From Alopecurus myosuroides (lineage: Eukaryota; Streptophyta; Magnoliopsida; Poales; Poaceae): a stretch of 64,000 nucleotides of DNA. How positions within the stretch are numbered: the first letter of the stretch is position 1; every line of letters begins with the position of its first letter. The notes under the pieces were generated by a model, which worked only from the letters and a program-made list of their open reading frames with translations, made no database searches and was not told the origin of the DNA. Both the position numbers and the translations under genes were made by a program. Below, one piece after another: positions 45,655 through 56,838 of this stretch. The DNA is taken from NCBI GenBank assembly GCA_028641055.1, contig CM054063.1, positions 177,202,756 to 177,266,755 on the forward strand, in the 5' to 3' direction.

Positions 45655-46165
45655 AACCGGAAATTCAGGTTCAGTATAGACCGGATATTCCGGTTCTGCC
45701 CAGACAGAACTAGGTTGATTTTCTACAAGGTCTAAAACTAGATCGAAACACATGGGTGCTAAACTATTGTTACTAGCATGCACATTGATACCCTAGGAAC
45801 ATTTACCACCAAGCATGGTCAAGGAAATCATGTCTCCAAGATGGGTAAGGGAAAGGCATCCAAGATTCAAAAAAGAGGAGATTACCCGCATCCATGGAGA
45901 CAAATGATTGGATCAAAATGTTCCCTAGGAGGAGGAGCACTAGATCCGTCCGAGAGCTCGAGGATCCAATGGAGGAAGTCACCGGGAGGGCTAGGGCAAG
46001 GTGCGGCAGCTATGGTGGGGGAGAGGGAGGTTGGGGGTGGAAAATAAGCAGGGAAGCTTCCCTCACCTCGACCTCCTCAAGATTTTAAGTTAAGATTTGT
46101 CGAACCGGATATTCCGGTTGCTACCGGAATTTTCGGTTCAAAAGTGAACCGGATATTCCGATAAC
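45655..46165 (-). promoter_or_regulatory. Internal palindrome cluster with TATA-like box upstream of the extra ORF
   Basis: Near 46100-46162 and 45657-45697 there are copies of CCGGATATTCCGG and variants. On the minus strand the right-hand cluster is followed by TTAACTTAAAATC and then a leader with 'CCCTCTCCCCCACCAT' (about 46010-46025). The same word, CCCTCTCCCCCACCAT, follows the TATA-like box of the LTR at 8589 (near 10420). The extra ORF starts about 450-500 bp further. Confidence 0.45.
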
Positions 46166-46169
46166 CAAC

Positions 46170-46600
46170 AGTACCCAACTTCCTAGTTTTTAAGTAGCTT
46201 GTGTGCAAGATAGAAATTGATGTTTTTAGGAAGAAGACTTAGGATAGAAAAAACAAACGGAGAGTGGTACTTCTCCCTCGCACTTGCAAGAATAAAAATG
46301 GAAAGGCCAAGTTTGAGAGAGTTTCCCAAAAGAAACTTTGTTTGAGAAACTAGATAAAGCAAATAAATCCAAGTGAAATCCAACAAAGAACCAACTCTTC
46401 GTACTTGAAGAAGTTGGTGGCCTAAGCCACCATGTAAGAGATCATGATATGTCACCGCAAAGATATATCTTGGGTGCATTGCCAATTCTCGACATTGAAG
46501 CTCACAATTCAATATTAGAAAAAGAGAAATCACAATGAATTTTTGCTTTGGGCATTATGGGGGGAGGGAGAACCCAATGTGTTAGGATAACACTCCCCCT
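46170..46600 (-). other. Spacer between RNase H and the extra ORF
   Basis: Non-coding by eye. It contains purine runs (GGGGGGAGGGAG near 46559 on the + strand) but no domain. Confidence 0.5.
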
Positions 46601-46679
46601 GTGTCTATGCCTACACCTAAAACCAAACACGTATCAACTATAGGGGTGTGTGCAAGATCCTCAAGTCAAACTCCTACAA

Positions 46680-47162
46680 TCAATGATATTTAGCTCATTC
46701 CTCAAGAACATGAATCTTGCATCATATAGTGGCTTCGTGAATATGTCCGTGAGATTATCCTTGGTGGGGACATATGCTAACTCAATATCACCTCTTGCCA
46801 CATGATCCCTAATGAAATGATGAGAATCTCAATATGCTTCGTCCTTGTGTGTTGCACGGGGTTGTAGGCGATCTTGATGTCACTTTCATTGTCACACATG
46901 AGAGGCACCTTATCCAAGTGAACATCATACTCTTTGAGGGTTTGCCTCATCTATAGAAATTGGGTGTGAGCACTAGCGGCCGCCACATACTCGGCTTCGG
47001 CGGTGGAGAGAGATATACAATTTTGCTTCTTGGAAGACCAACTCACCAAGGACCTACCAAGAAATTGGCAAGCCACGGAATTAGACTTCCTATCATCTTG
47101 ATCACCGGCCCAATCCGAGTCCGTGTAGCCCTTGAGAGAAAATTGTCCCCCCTTTGGGTACC
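46680..47162 (-). pseudogene. Copia RNase H, truncated at its N-terminal side
   Basis: The minus strand encodes the Copia RNase H motifs YTDSDWAGD (near 47120) and SLSTAEAEYVAAAS (near 46990). A weaker tail of the TRTKHIE type follows in another frame. A stop near 46951 and a shift break it. Everything upstream (reverse transcriptase) is cut off by the Athila-like array at 47163. Confidence 0.85.
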
Positions 47163-48560
47163 TCATACGTCGAAAACGTGTGTCGTTTTTCGAACACTTT
47201 TATTATTGTTTTCCTCTAAACTTGTGTGTTTTGAATGCAACTAACACGGACTAACGCTGTTTCCAGCAGAATTACCTTGGTGTCTCGTTTTTGTGCAGAA
47301 AAATCAACTTTCGGGAAATTGCCCAGAAAAGACCCCATTGGTCTTAAAACACCGGAATACCCCGGGAGCCAGAAGGGGGCCAAGAGAGGGGCTAGAGGGG
47401 GGCCACACCACCCCCTGGCGCGACCCCCTAGGCCGCGCCACCTGGTGGTGTGGGCCAGCCAGAGACCCCCTCGGACTGTCCTTTTGACTACATATTGCCT
47501 TCAACCCTAAAACACGAGAGGGTTCGTCATATTCCACAGAAACACAACAGAGCGCCGCCGCCACCCCGAACCTCGATTCGGGGATCAGAAGTTCCAGTTC
47601 TGGCACCCTGCCGGGACGGGGAATTGGAGGAGATCATCGACATCGTCATCACCAACGCCTCTCCATCGACCATCCATGTTTCCCCATCCATGTGTGAGTA
47701 ATTCCCCCGTTGTAGGCTGAAGGGGATGGTAGGGATTGGATGAGATTGTTCATGTAATAATGTCGTGATTGTTAGGGCATAGTGCCTAGTATCCTCTATT
47801 AGTGCTATTGACATTGTTGCAACTTGTTATGCTTAATGCTTGCCACTTTGGGCCCGAGTGCCATGATCTCATATCTGAACATGTTATTGAATCACGATGA
47901 TAATTATTGTTTCTTGATCATACCTGCAAGTTGTTTACACATATCATTGTCGGCAACCCGAGGCCCCGAAGTGACAGAAATTGGGACAACCGGAGGGGAT
48001 GGCTGTGATGTGAGGATCACATGTGTTCACGGAGTGTTAATGCTTTGCTCCGGTGTTCAATTAAAAGGAACACCTTAATTACCAGTAGTTCCCTTGAGGC
48101 CCCGCTGAAAACGGGCTGGTAGGACAAAAGATGTTGTGCAAGTTCTCATTGAGAGCACGTACGACTATTTATGGAACACATGCATATGGTTACTTAGTGC
48201 TTGGATGCTTTATCTTATTTATCTGCAATGCCCATGTCTTGATTATTATATGAACTATCTTATCCATGCAACGCCCGTTCATCTATCTCTTTGCCTACAG
48301 TATTTAATCCCATTGTTTACTTCAAACACTACTGCTGCTGTTTTCGTTCCACTCCTGCTATTATTTCATTACTGCTGCTACTATAAAACTGTTACTACCG
48401 ATAAACCACTGCGAACAAAAGTACTTTCAGGTGCAGGTGAATTGACAACTCACTTGTTAAGGCTCACAAATATTCTTTGGCTCCCCTTGTGTCGAATCAA
48501 TAAATTTAGGTTTTACTTCCCTCGAAGACTATTGCGATCCCCTGTACTTGTGGGTCATCA
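47163..48560 (+). repeat. Athila-like LTR 1
   Basis: Starts TCATACGTC (the usual TG mutated to TC) and ends in TCATCA. 1398 bp, very similar to LTR 2. Confidence 0.8.
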
Positions 48561-48571
48561 AGACTATTCTC

Positions 48572-48590
48572 TGGCGCTGTTGCCGGGGAG
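48572..48590 (+). promoter_or_regulatory. tRNA-Asp primer binding site, unit 1
   Basis: TGGCGCTGTTGCCGGGGAG, the Athila-type primer site with one change (TGGCGCC expected), 11 bp after the LTR. Confidence 0.85.
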
Positions 48591-48648
48591 CATAGCTTTA
48601 TTTGCGAGCTCACCGGAGAGTACTATTATCTACTGCCAATCATTCATC

Positions 48649-51307
48649 ATGGGTAAGACTCGTGATGGAAAGTTTCCTATATTACCATCCACTACAAGAA
48701 GAGGTACAACTCTGAATACCTCTATTGCTCTTGATTCACCGTCTGTTATGAGTAAGCTGCTTACACCACCACATGCTACACATGCTACTTCTGCTGAATC
48801 AGAAAACACTTCTGATACTTGTGATGATGCTTCTACTGTGCTTGATGAGAGTGGTTCTCTCGGTCCTTTCTTAGATACTACTATTGCTAAAGCTAAAAAT
48901 ATTGCAAACACTGAAACTCCTGATAAAAATCCTGTTACTCCTGCTGTTTCACCTGAGCTTAGAGAGAATCCTAGTGATGATTTCGATGATTCCTATATAG
49001 AACTTAATGATGATCTTATTGATGAAATACATGCTATGAAGGCTAAAGATGCTGCTATAAGTCTTATTGAAAGTCGTTCTGTTAAATATAAATCATCTCC
49101 TTATGCCAAGTTTTCCACTTCTCCCATTAATATTAGGGATAAGGATTATGATTTCTCTCTTGATTTATCTTATATATCTATTGTTGAGAAAGACCCTTTT
49201 CGTGGTACTAAAAATGAAAGTGCTATGAAACATATGAATGAGCTCTCCTCTTTGAGTAGTTTATTCTCTGATGATCTTAAGAAACGTAGCTACTTTGTTG
49301 CTAAAATATTCCCTTTCTCATTAAAAGATGAAGCTAAAACTTGGTTTAATAATTTGTCTCCGGGGTCTATTGATAGTCCTATTAGTTTGGTTAATGCTTT
49401 CTTTCAGAAAATATTTTCCTGATAGTGCTCAACATGTTGATTTACAAAATATATTTAATTTCAAGCAATTGGAAGGAGAGAAATTGCATGTATCTTGGGC
49501 AAGGTTATGTTCTTTAGTTAGGGCTACACCTGGGCATAAGCTAGAAAATAATGAACTTCTTGATATATTATATAATGGACTAACTGTTGAATCTAGGACA
49601 TACCTGGATAGTTGTGTTGGTTGTATTTTCAGGCAAAGAACTCCAGATGAAGCTGAGGAATTAATGGCTACAATAAGCAAAAATCATGATGATTGGACTA
49701 TGGTTGAGCCGGAGCCGACCCCTACTCCAGTATCAACACCAACACCCAAGAAGAGGGGAATGATTGAATTAAATGATGAGAGAAGCCAAGAAATTTCTTA
49801 AAGAGAGGGTATTAAATCTGAAGATGTGAAGAATCTTCCACCTATAGAAGAATTATGTAAGCCAATCCCTTACTCATCCACCATTGAGGTACACTCTCTC
49901 CAACATTTTGATAGTAGAGATATTCCCTATAATAAACCTCCTGATCAATGTTTAGATGAATTTGATAATTATGTTATTAAGAAAGATAATTTTAGTATGA
50001 GAGTGCAAAACCACCTAATGGAAAACTCTGGAGCTATTGATAATTTGCATGGTATTATAGAAAGAACCTCTAGTGATGTCAAAATGCTTGTTAAACATTT
50101 TCAAATGGTTCAAATTCAAATTGATCAACTTGCTAAAGTGCAAAAAGATTTGCTAGTTAATGCTTTTAAAGAAAAACATGCTTATGAAATAAGAACTAGA
50201 ACTGGTATTGCTACACAAGATCCTTTATATCCTGAGGGACATCCTAAAATAATTGAACAAGATTCTCAGCAAAGTGATAATAATGTTATTCATACTAAGA
50301 AGAAAAAGAAGAAGAAACATAAAACTGCTGTAGAATCCTCTGAACTTGCTAAAGATCCTAATAGTATATCTATCTCTGATGCTGAAACTGAAAGTGGTAA
50401 TGATAAAAGTGAAGCTTCTGATAAAGAAGAACCTGTAGCTAAACCTGAAAAGAAAACTAACACTGCAAAGTATACTAAGGAGGATTTCATTGCTAATAAA
50501 CATGGTAATGAGAGAGAACCTTGGGTACAAAAACCAATGCCTTTTCCTAATAAGAAACACAAATCTAAGGAAGAAGAACATTATAAAAAGTTTTGTGAGT
50601 GGATGAAACCTTTGTTCTTGCAAATTACTTTAAATGATGCTATTAAATTGCCTCCTTATGCAAAATATATGAAAGATATTGTCTCTAACAAAAGGAAGAT
50701 TCCTAATGAGGAACTCTACACTATTCTTGCTAATTACTCTTTTAATGGCAAGGTTCCTGAGAAGCTTGGAGATTCTGGTATACCAACTATTCCCTGTTCT
50801 ATTAAAAATAATTATGTTAGAACTACTTTGTGTGATTTGGGAGCTGGAGTTAGTGTCATGCCTTTTACTCTCTATAAAAGACTCCTCCTAGAAAAATTGA
50901 TACCAACTGATATATCTTTGCAAATGGCTGATAAGTCTACTACTAGTCCTGTGGGTATATGTGAGGAAGTTCCTGTTCAAGTTGCTAATAATTGTCTGAT
51001 ATTAACTGACTTTGTTGTGTTGGAAATGCCTGAAGATGATAATATGTCTATTATTCTTGGAAGACCTTTTCTTAATACTGCAGGGGCTGTTATTGATTGC
51101 AATCAAGGAAAAGTTACTTTTAATGTTAATGATAAAGAGCACACTGTTTATTTTCACAAGAAGATTGATCGAAAATATGGTCTAAATTCAATTGAAAATA
51201 TTGAGACCATCAAGATTGGAGAATTTTATTGTCCTATTCCAAAGCCACCTAAAGAATACGAGACTATTATGATTGGGACTATGTGTATCAAGGTTGAGGT
51301 AACATAA
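48649..51307 (+). pseudogene. Gag-protease of Athila-like unit 1, frameshifted
   Basis: Met at 48649 (MGKTRDGKFPILPS). The gag runs to a frameshift near 49408, where there is one extra A relative to unit 2. It continues in another frame with the retrotransposon gag core (FPFSLKDEAKTWF near 49310, LHVSWARL near 49490). The frame is disturbed again around 49770-49825. The last part (49826-51307) is a Lys-rich linker, then a retropepsin-like domain with LCDLGAGVSVMP (near 50830) and the flap-side ILGRPFL (near 51055). The active site is DLGA rather than DTGA, as in other Athila-like elements. A stop follows at 51305-51307 and no pol comes after it. Confidence 0.85.
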
Positions 51308-52269
51308 TTATTTAGTGATTAGCAAAGTTTTGCTTCATATGAAAATTGTTCTAGTAACAAGACTTGATCACCCTTGTTAACAAAATGATTTTAAATGAAG
51401 TGGGCAATGTTTTCACTATGTTATCACCTTCCCCGTTATGTTTTAACCATGTTTACCTATGTTATCACATTGCTAATTGAGTACAATCATGTTTTCCACC
51501 ATCCTTATGCATGTTTTCCTGATGTTTTCACCCTGATTACTCAGGTTATGCATGTTTTCACCATCCATACTTTTGTTTTCACCACTACCACCTTTGTTTT
51601 CTTTGGATATTATTCCATTAGAGTGTCACAGAAACTCTGTAGTTCTGGTTTTGGTTTTGTTTTCCACCTTTTCACTTTCGTTTTCCTGGTTTTTATTAAT
51701 TATTAAAATTCTGAAAATACCTCAAAAATAAAGTTTCTCGAAAAATTCCAGAAAAATTATAATAAATTTTTACGTCAAAAATGAGGCTAAGAGCCACCTG
51801 GGAGACCCCAAGGGGTCCCACCAGTCAGGCACACCATGGGGTGGCGCGGCCAGCCCCTAGTGGCGCCAGCACATGGTGTGGGGCCCCCTAGCCCTCCACT
51901 TACTCTCTCCATTGCCAAAGTCTTCTCTCTCACCCCCAAACTGAACACATTTCCTCTAACATGTGCTCTTGTTGTTCTTCCTCTTGATTTTCGATCTCCT
52001 TCTTCAGCCCATCATTTGTGCTGAGATTTGGTGTGTTTGATCTCCGGTATGTGACTCCTCTGATGATCCAAGTAGAATTTTGTTTAGTGAAGTATTTCTT
52101 GAGTATTTTGGTACTGTATGTGACACCTTATGTGAGTTTGCATGGTTGATTTGAGTAGAAATAATGTAGTTTTGATGTATGTTTGGCTCTCGTATAAGTC
52201 CCTATGGTAGTTTCCACCTTATAGTTGTTCGAAATTAATTTTTGTGATGATTGTTGAAAAATTTCAGAG
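51308..52269 (+). other. Leader between gag-pro and second ORF, unit 1
   Basis: Non-coding. At 51400-51690 the words TGTTTTC and CGTTTTC recur about a dozen times. A GC-rich patch follows (51790-51900), then an A/T-rich lead-in to the second ORF. Confidence 0.6.
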
Positions 52270-53264
52270 ATGGATAGTTATAATTTTGGAGAGATATTTA
52301 GGAGTGATGCTCCGAGAAGGACAAGGCCCTCACGATCATCCACTTCAGTGAGGCCATCGTACAATGAAGATGTTATTGCACCAAGTATTAACAATGCGGG
52401 AGGTGATGGTCTCGTTAACCCATCTAGCTTTCCTTGGAGTACATTTTTAAGAAGTGCAGGTTTATTAGATGACTTTCGTATGCTTATTGAAAGAGTTGGT
52501 ATAACCAACTTATGGAGGATGAAAGCCCTCAGTATGCCACTCTCACAAAAATCTTTGTTGAGAGCGTTAAATTTCAGAACACACATTTTGGTCCAACTGT
52601 TGCCTTCAAGTTATATAGTAGTCCTATTTCTTTGTCCTTGGTAGATTTTTGTGCTATTATAGGCATCAGCGCCGCCGAGACAGCGAGCAGGATTCAATAT
52701 AAACCAGCAGACCTCTAGGGGCTCTACCGAGAGATCACCAATGATGATGGTCGTTCATCCCAGCGTGGGAAGATAAGGAACCTTCAACTTCCTGCTCTTA
52801 GATATTTCACTTACTACCTTGCTACTAGTATCCTTGGTAGGGGAAACACTAGTAATATTTCTAGTTATCACCTTGCTTTTATTGATGCTGCACTGAACCA
52901 TAGCACGAAGTATAGTCTTGGTGCGCTTGTTGCACGCCGCCTTGCTTCTACTGGGCATATTTTGGGGGACATTATAGATACACGTGTAGCGTCTGCTTTA
53001 AATGTTTCCATTACCCCTAATGATGAAATAATTGCTCCATGTAGGCTTAACCTTTCTGCCATGAAGTCCCATCAGTTTGTCACTGCTAACTCTACTGCTG
53101 AACGTTTAGTATATAGAGTTTTATATATAGATGGAGAGGAGCGAAAAGTTATTTTGCCACACCCTGTTCTGTTTAAGATTGACAGGTCACCATGGTCGCT
53201 CTCTAAGGAGCAGGTAGACGAGTATCCGAGCACCATGGAGTTTCACAGGCAGCAGGAGAGGTGA
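52270..53264 (+). pseudogene. Second ORF of Athila-like unit 1, broken
   Basis: The start MDSYNFGEIF at 52270 runs to a frameshift near 52515. It continues in a second frame to a stop at 52716-52718 and then in the same frame to 53264 (segment YLATSILGRGNTSNIS near 52815). It is homologous to the ORF at 60471 but clearly diverged. It has no membrane span and no catalytic motif that I recognise. It resembles plant-specific ORFs found in Athila-like elements; its function is unknown. Confidence 0.7.
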
Positions 53265-55354
53265 GACGCGCCTCTCGAGGACCACAACACGCAGTACACC
53301 GGCGCATCCTCGAGCACATATCAGGAGGAGGGTTCCTCCTCAGCATACTACGGGGGCGCCACCTCATGGTCCCCTTTGTGATTGATCTCCACTTAGGCCA
53401 AAAGACTAAACTTGGGGGGAGGTATACCGACATAACACTCATTTATATATCATGTTTGATCCGTTCTTTGTATATCCATGTTTTTGTTTCTTTCTTTGTT
53501 TCCGTTTTCTTTCATTTTGTTCATTTCTCTTTGTTTTATTGTTTTGTTTTTGTTTTCCAAAACACAAAAAGACCAAAAATATTTCTGTTGTTTGCTTCTT
53601 TAGTTTCTTTATTTGGTTTGCTTTTGTTTCTCATTTCGGTTTAGTATTCAAAAATCCAAAAATATTTTGCTTTGTTTGCTTGTTCTCTTTATGTTCTTGT
53701 TTTAATTGAAAAACCCAAAAATATTTGTTGTTCTTCTTTGGTTTTGTAAAGTTTGCTGCAGAGTTCAACAGTCGTCAGTGATTCCATTGGATCTTGGTTT
53801 TAATTATATATTATTCGAGCCACAAGTGAAGAGCAATAATGACGATCTATGACAACTCAAGCTGTGGTGAGAGGCTGGTATGAACTCTATTTGCTTTCAT
53901 TTTTGTACATATACCCATCCATGTGAGCATGCTTAGTTTGTTCATATAAGATATATGTGATTTAATGGCTGCTTAATAGTTCGTGCTCTCTCATGTTTAG
54001 TTCCAATTTATTAATATTAAATGACCTGTCGTATAAATATTTGTTCGCATTGTTCTATTCGTAGAAGGGTATGGCATTGTGGTAGCCTCCTCTGACTGTT
54101 TCATTTGAATCGACTTGGCACATGCTCACGCATGCTAAGACTGAAAATAAAAAGTCAATAAGCCTCGATGATTTATTTTGCCTCAGAGTTCTAGTATCAA
54201 TTTTATGCCTCATTTAATTTTGTTTTGTCGCAAACATTTTTATGATAGTTGTTGCTCTGTTGATTCTCCCTCCCTATCTATTGCTAGCCTTCACCTGTAC
54301 TGAGTATGAGCTCTACTCGTGCCGCCAACTCCCCAAAACCAAAGTTTGCCAAATGTGTCCATCATACCTACCTATATGTGGTATTCAACCGCCACTCCAA
54401 GTAAATTGCTCATGTGCTACCTTTAAAACCTTCTAAAAATAATTCCTGTTTTGTGCCCCTGTTTTAGCTCATGAGGACGTAAATAGAGAATCTTTATCTC
54501 ACTTGTTGATTGGATTTCACACCCTGGACTAGTGGCTTCATCCGCTTATCCAATTGATAGAAGAGCCGGTAGCGGGGTGCCCAGCCCCAAATTAATACAC
54601 ACAAAATCTCTTCACTATTTTTTGCCCCTGATTTATCAGTCAAAGCATAATTGTGTAAACAAAAGAGAAAGAGGGATGACCTTCTACCCAGATGCGTTCT
54701 TCATATGGGAGCCGCTCTTGTGAATCCAGTTGGATTGTGACGTGCTGTATTTTCTGTTTACTATTCGTTGACATAAGCATACACCTCTCTTAAAAATGTT
54801 TTCAATACCTCTGTTTAATAAAATAAAAGCTCTAGCACATGAGTGATCCAAGCTTCCCTCTGCGTAGGGCCTTTCTTTTACTCTTATGTTGAGTCTTCAC
54901 ATTCTCACTTTATGCACCTTCTTGAGAGCAATGGCTTTTATTCTTAGTGTAATGTGTTTGTCCCAGAAAACGGTTAATTGTGGTATAATTTTGATACTTG
55001 TATCTTTTGATATCTTTACTTATAGTCTTCCCTTGAACTTCAGAGGTGCCCTGGCATTTATGTTTTTCCCCACACATAAGGGCAAGCGAGATACCACTTT
55101 ATCAGATCCTATTATGAATATTACAATCTTGCAAATAGTTATGCTTCATGTTGTTTATTATTAATATGTTGTGATCTTTTCATGGTTTGCATAGCTATTA
55201 AGTGACAATATGTTGCATGTATCTTATCATGAGCATAATTAAGTATTTGATCATATAGTGAGTATATTTACATCATATGAAACAAATGTGTATGTAAAAG
55301 TCTTTTATCGCACTCAGTTGTCACTGAATTCCTTGAGGACAAGCAATAAGCTAA
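53265..55354 (+). other. 3' non-coding tail of unit 1
   Basis: No gene. At 53520-53740 the word CCAAAAATATTT occurs three times in T-rich sequence. The part from 53750 to 55354 matches 61940-63535 closely. A segment near 54680-54900 is also related to part of the solo LTR at 43261-44657 (reverse strand). Confidence 0.7.
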
Positions 55355-55367
55355 GCTTGAGGGGAGT
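55355..55367 (+). promoter_or_regulatory. Polypurine tract, unit 1
   Basis: GCTTGAGGGGAGT lies directly before LTR 2. Confidence 0.7.
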
Positions 55368-56750
55368 TGATACATCAAAAACGTATCTCCTTTTCCGAAC
55401 ACTTTTCTTATTGTTTTCCTCTAAACTTGTGTGTTTTGAATGCAACTAACACGGACTAACGCTGTTTTCAGCAGAATTACCTTGGTGTCTCGTTTTTGTG
55501 CAGAAAAATCAACTTTTGGGAAATTGCCCAGAAAAGACCCCATTGGTCTTAAAACACCGGAAGACCCCGGGAGCCAGAAGGGGTCCAGGAGAGGGGCCAC
55601 ACCACCCCTTCGCGCCCTAGGCCGCGCCACCTGGTGGTGTGGGCCACCCAGAGACCCCCTCGGGCTCTCCTTTCGACTACATATTGCCTTCAACCCTAAA
55701 CCACAGAGGGTTCATCATATTCCACAGAAAACACAACAGAGCACCGCCGCCACCCCGAGCCTTGATTCGGGGATCAGAAGTTCCTATTATGGCATCCTGC
55801 CGGGACGGGGAATTGGAGAATATCATCGCCATCGTCATCACCAACGCCTCTCCATCGACCATCCATGTTTCCCCCGTCCATGTGTGAGTAATTCCCTCGT
55901 TGTAGGCTGAAGGGGATGGTAGGGATTGGATGATATTGTTCATGTAATAATGCCGTGATTGTTAGGGCATAGTGCCTAATATCCTCTATTAGTGCTATTG
56001 ACATTGTTGCAACTTGTTATGCTTAATGCTTGTCGCTTTGGGCCCGAGTGCCATGATCTCAGATCTAAACATGTTATTGAATCATGATGATAATTATTGT
56101 TTCTTGATCATACCTGCAAGTTGTTTACACATATCGTTGTCCGGAACCCGAGGCCCAGAAGTGACAGAAATTGGGACAACCGGAGGGGATGGCTGTGATG
56201 TGAGGATCACATGTGTTCATGGAGTGTTAATTCTTTGCTCTGGTGGTCTATTAAAAGGAACACCTTAATTACCAGTAGTTCCCTTGAGGCCCCGCTGAAA
56301 ACGAGATGGTAGGACAAAAGATGTTGTGCAAGTTGTCATTGCGAGCACGTACGACTATTTACGGAACACATGCCTATGGTTTCTTAGTGCTTGGATGCTT
56401 TATCTTATTTATATGCAATGCCCATGTCTTGATTATGATATGAACTATCTTATCCATGCAACGCCCGTTCATCTATCCCTATGCCTACAGTATTTAATCC
56501 CGCTGTTTACTTTAAACACTACTGCTGCTATTTTCATTTCACTGCTGCTATTATTTCACTACTGCTGCTACTATAAAACTGTTACTACGGATAAACCACT
56601 ACGAAGAAGTCCACTTTCAAGTGTAGGTGAATTCACAACTCACTTTCTAAAGCTCACAAATATTATTTGGCTCCCCTTGTGTCGAATCAATAATTTTGGG
56701 TTTTACTTCCCTCGAAGACTGTTGCAATCCCCTATACTTGTATGTTATCA
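55368..56750 (+). repeat. Athila-like LTR 2 (shared middle LTR)
   Basis: 1383 bp, TGATACATC to TTATCA. It closes unit 1 (polypurine tract before it) and opens unit 2 (primer site after it). Confidence 0.9.
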
Positions 56751-56761
56751 ACACTATTTTC

Positions 56762-56780
56762 TGGCGCCATTGCGGGGGAG
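56762..56780 (+). promoter_or_regulatory. tRNA-Asp primer binding site, unit 2
   Basis: TGGCGCCATTGCGGGGGAG, two changes from the tRNA-Asp complement. Confidence 0.85.
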
Positions 56781-56838
56781 CATAGCTTTATTTGCGAGCT
56801 CACCAGAGAGTTCTATTATCTACTGCCAATCATTCATC

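Larger units (their letters stand above)
31896..47162 (-). mobile_element. SIRE/Maximus-like Copia element, 3' half, broken by three insertions
   Basis: Read leftward: RNase H (47162 to about 46680), a spacer with a promoter-like palindrome cluster, an extra ORF (from about 45585, ending near 33757), a polypurine tract (33206-33219) and the 3' LTR (33205-31896). Three younger units lie in it: a 4.1-kb-LTR element (33839-42615), a solo LTR (43261-44657) and, at the right border, the Athila-like array that starts at 47163. The rest of pol, gag and the 5' LTR should lie beyond the window. Confidence 0.75.

Noticed and set aside
50800..51130. Host aspartic protease
   Set aside because: The single-lobe domain with DLGAGVS and ILGRPF is fused to gag between LTRs and is present in both units, so it is a retroelement protease.
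52270..53264. Envelope-like protein in the Athila-like unit
   Set aside because: No signal peptide, membrane span or coiled coil is seen in either copy.
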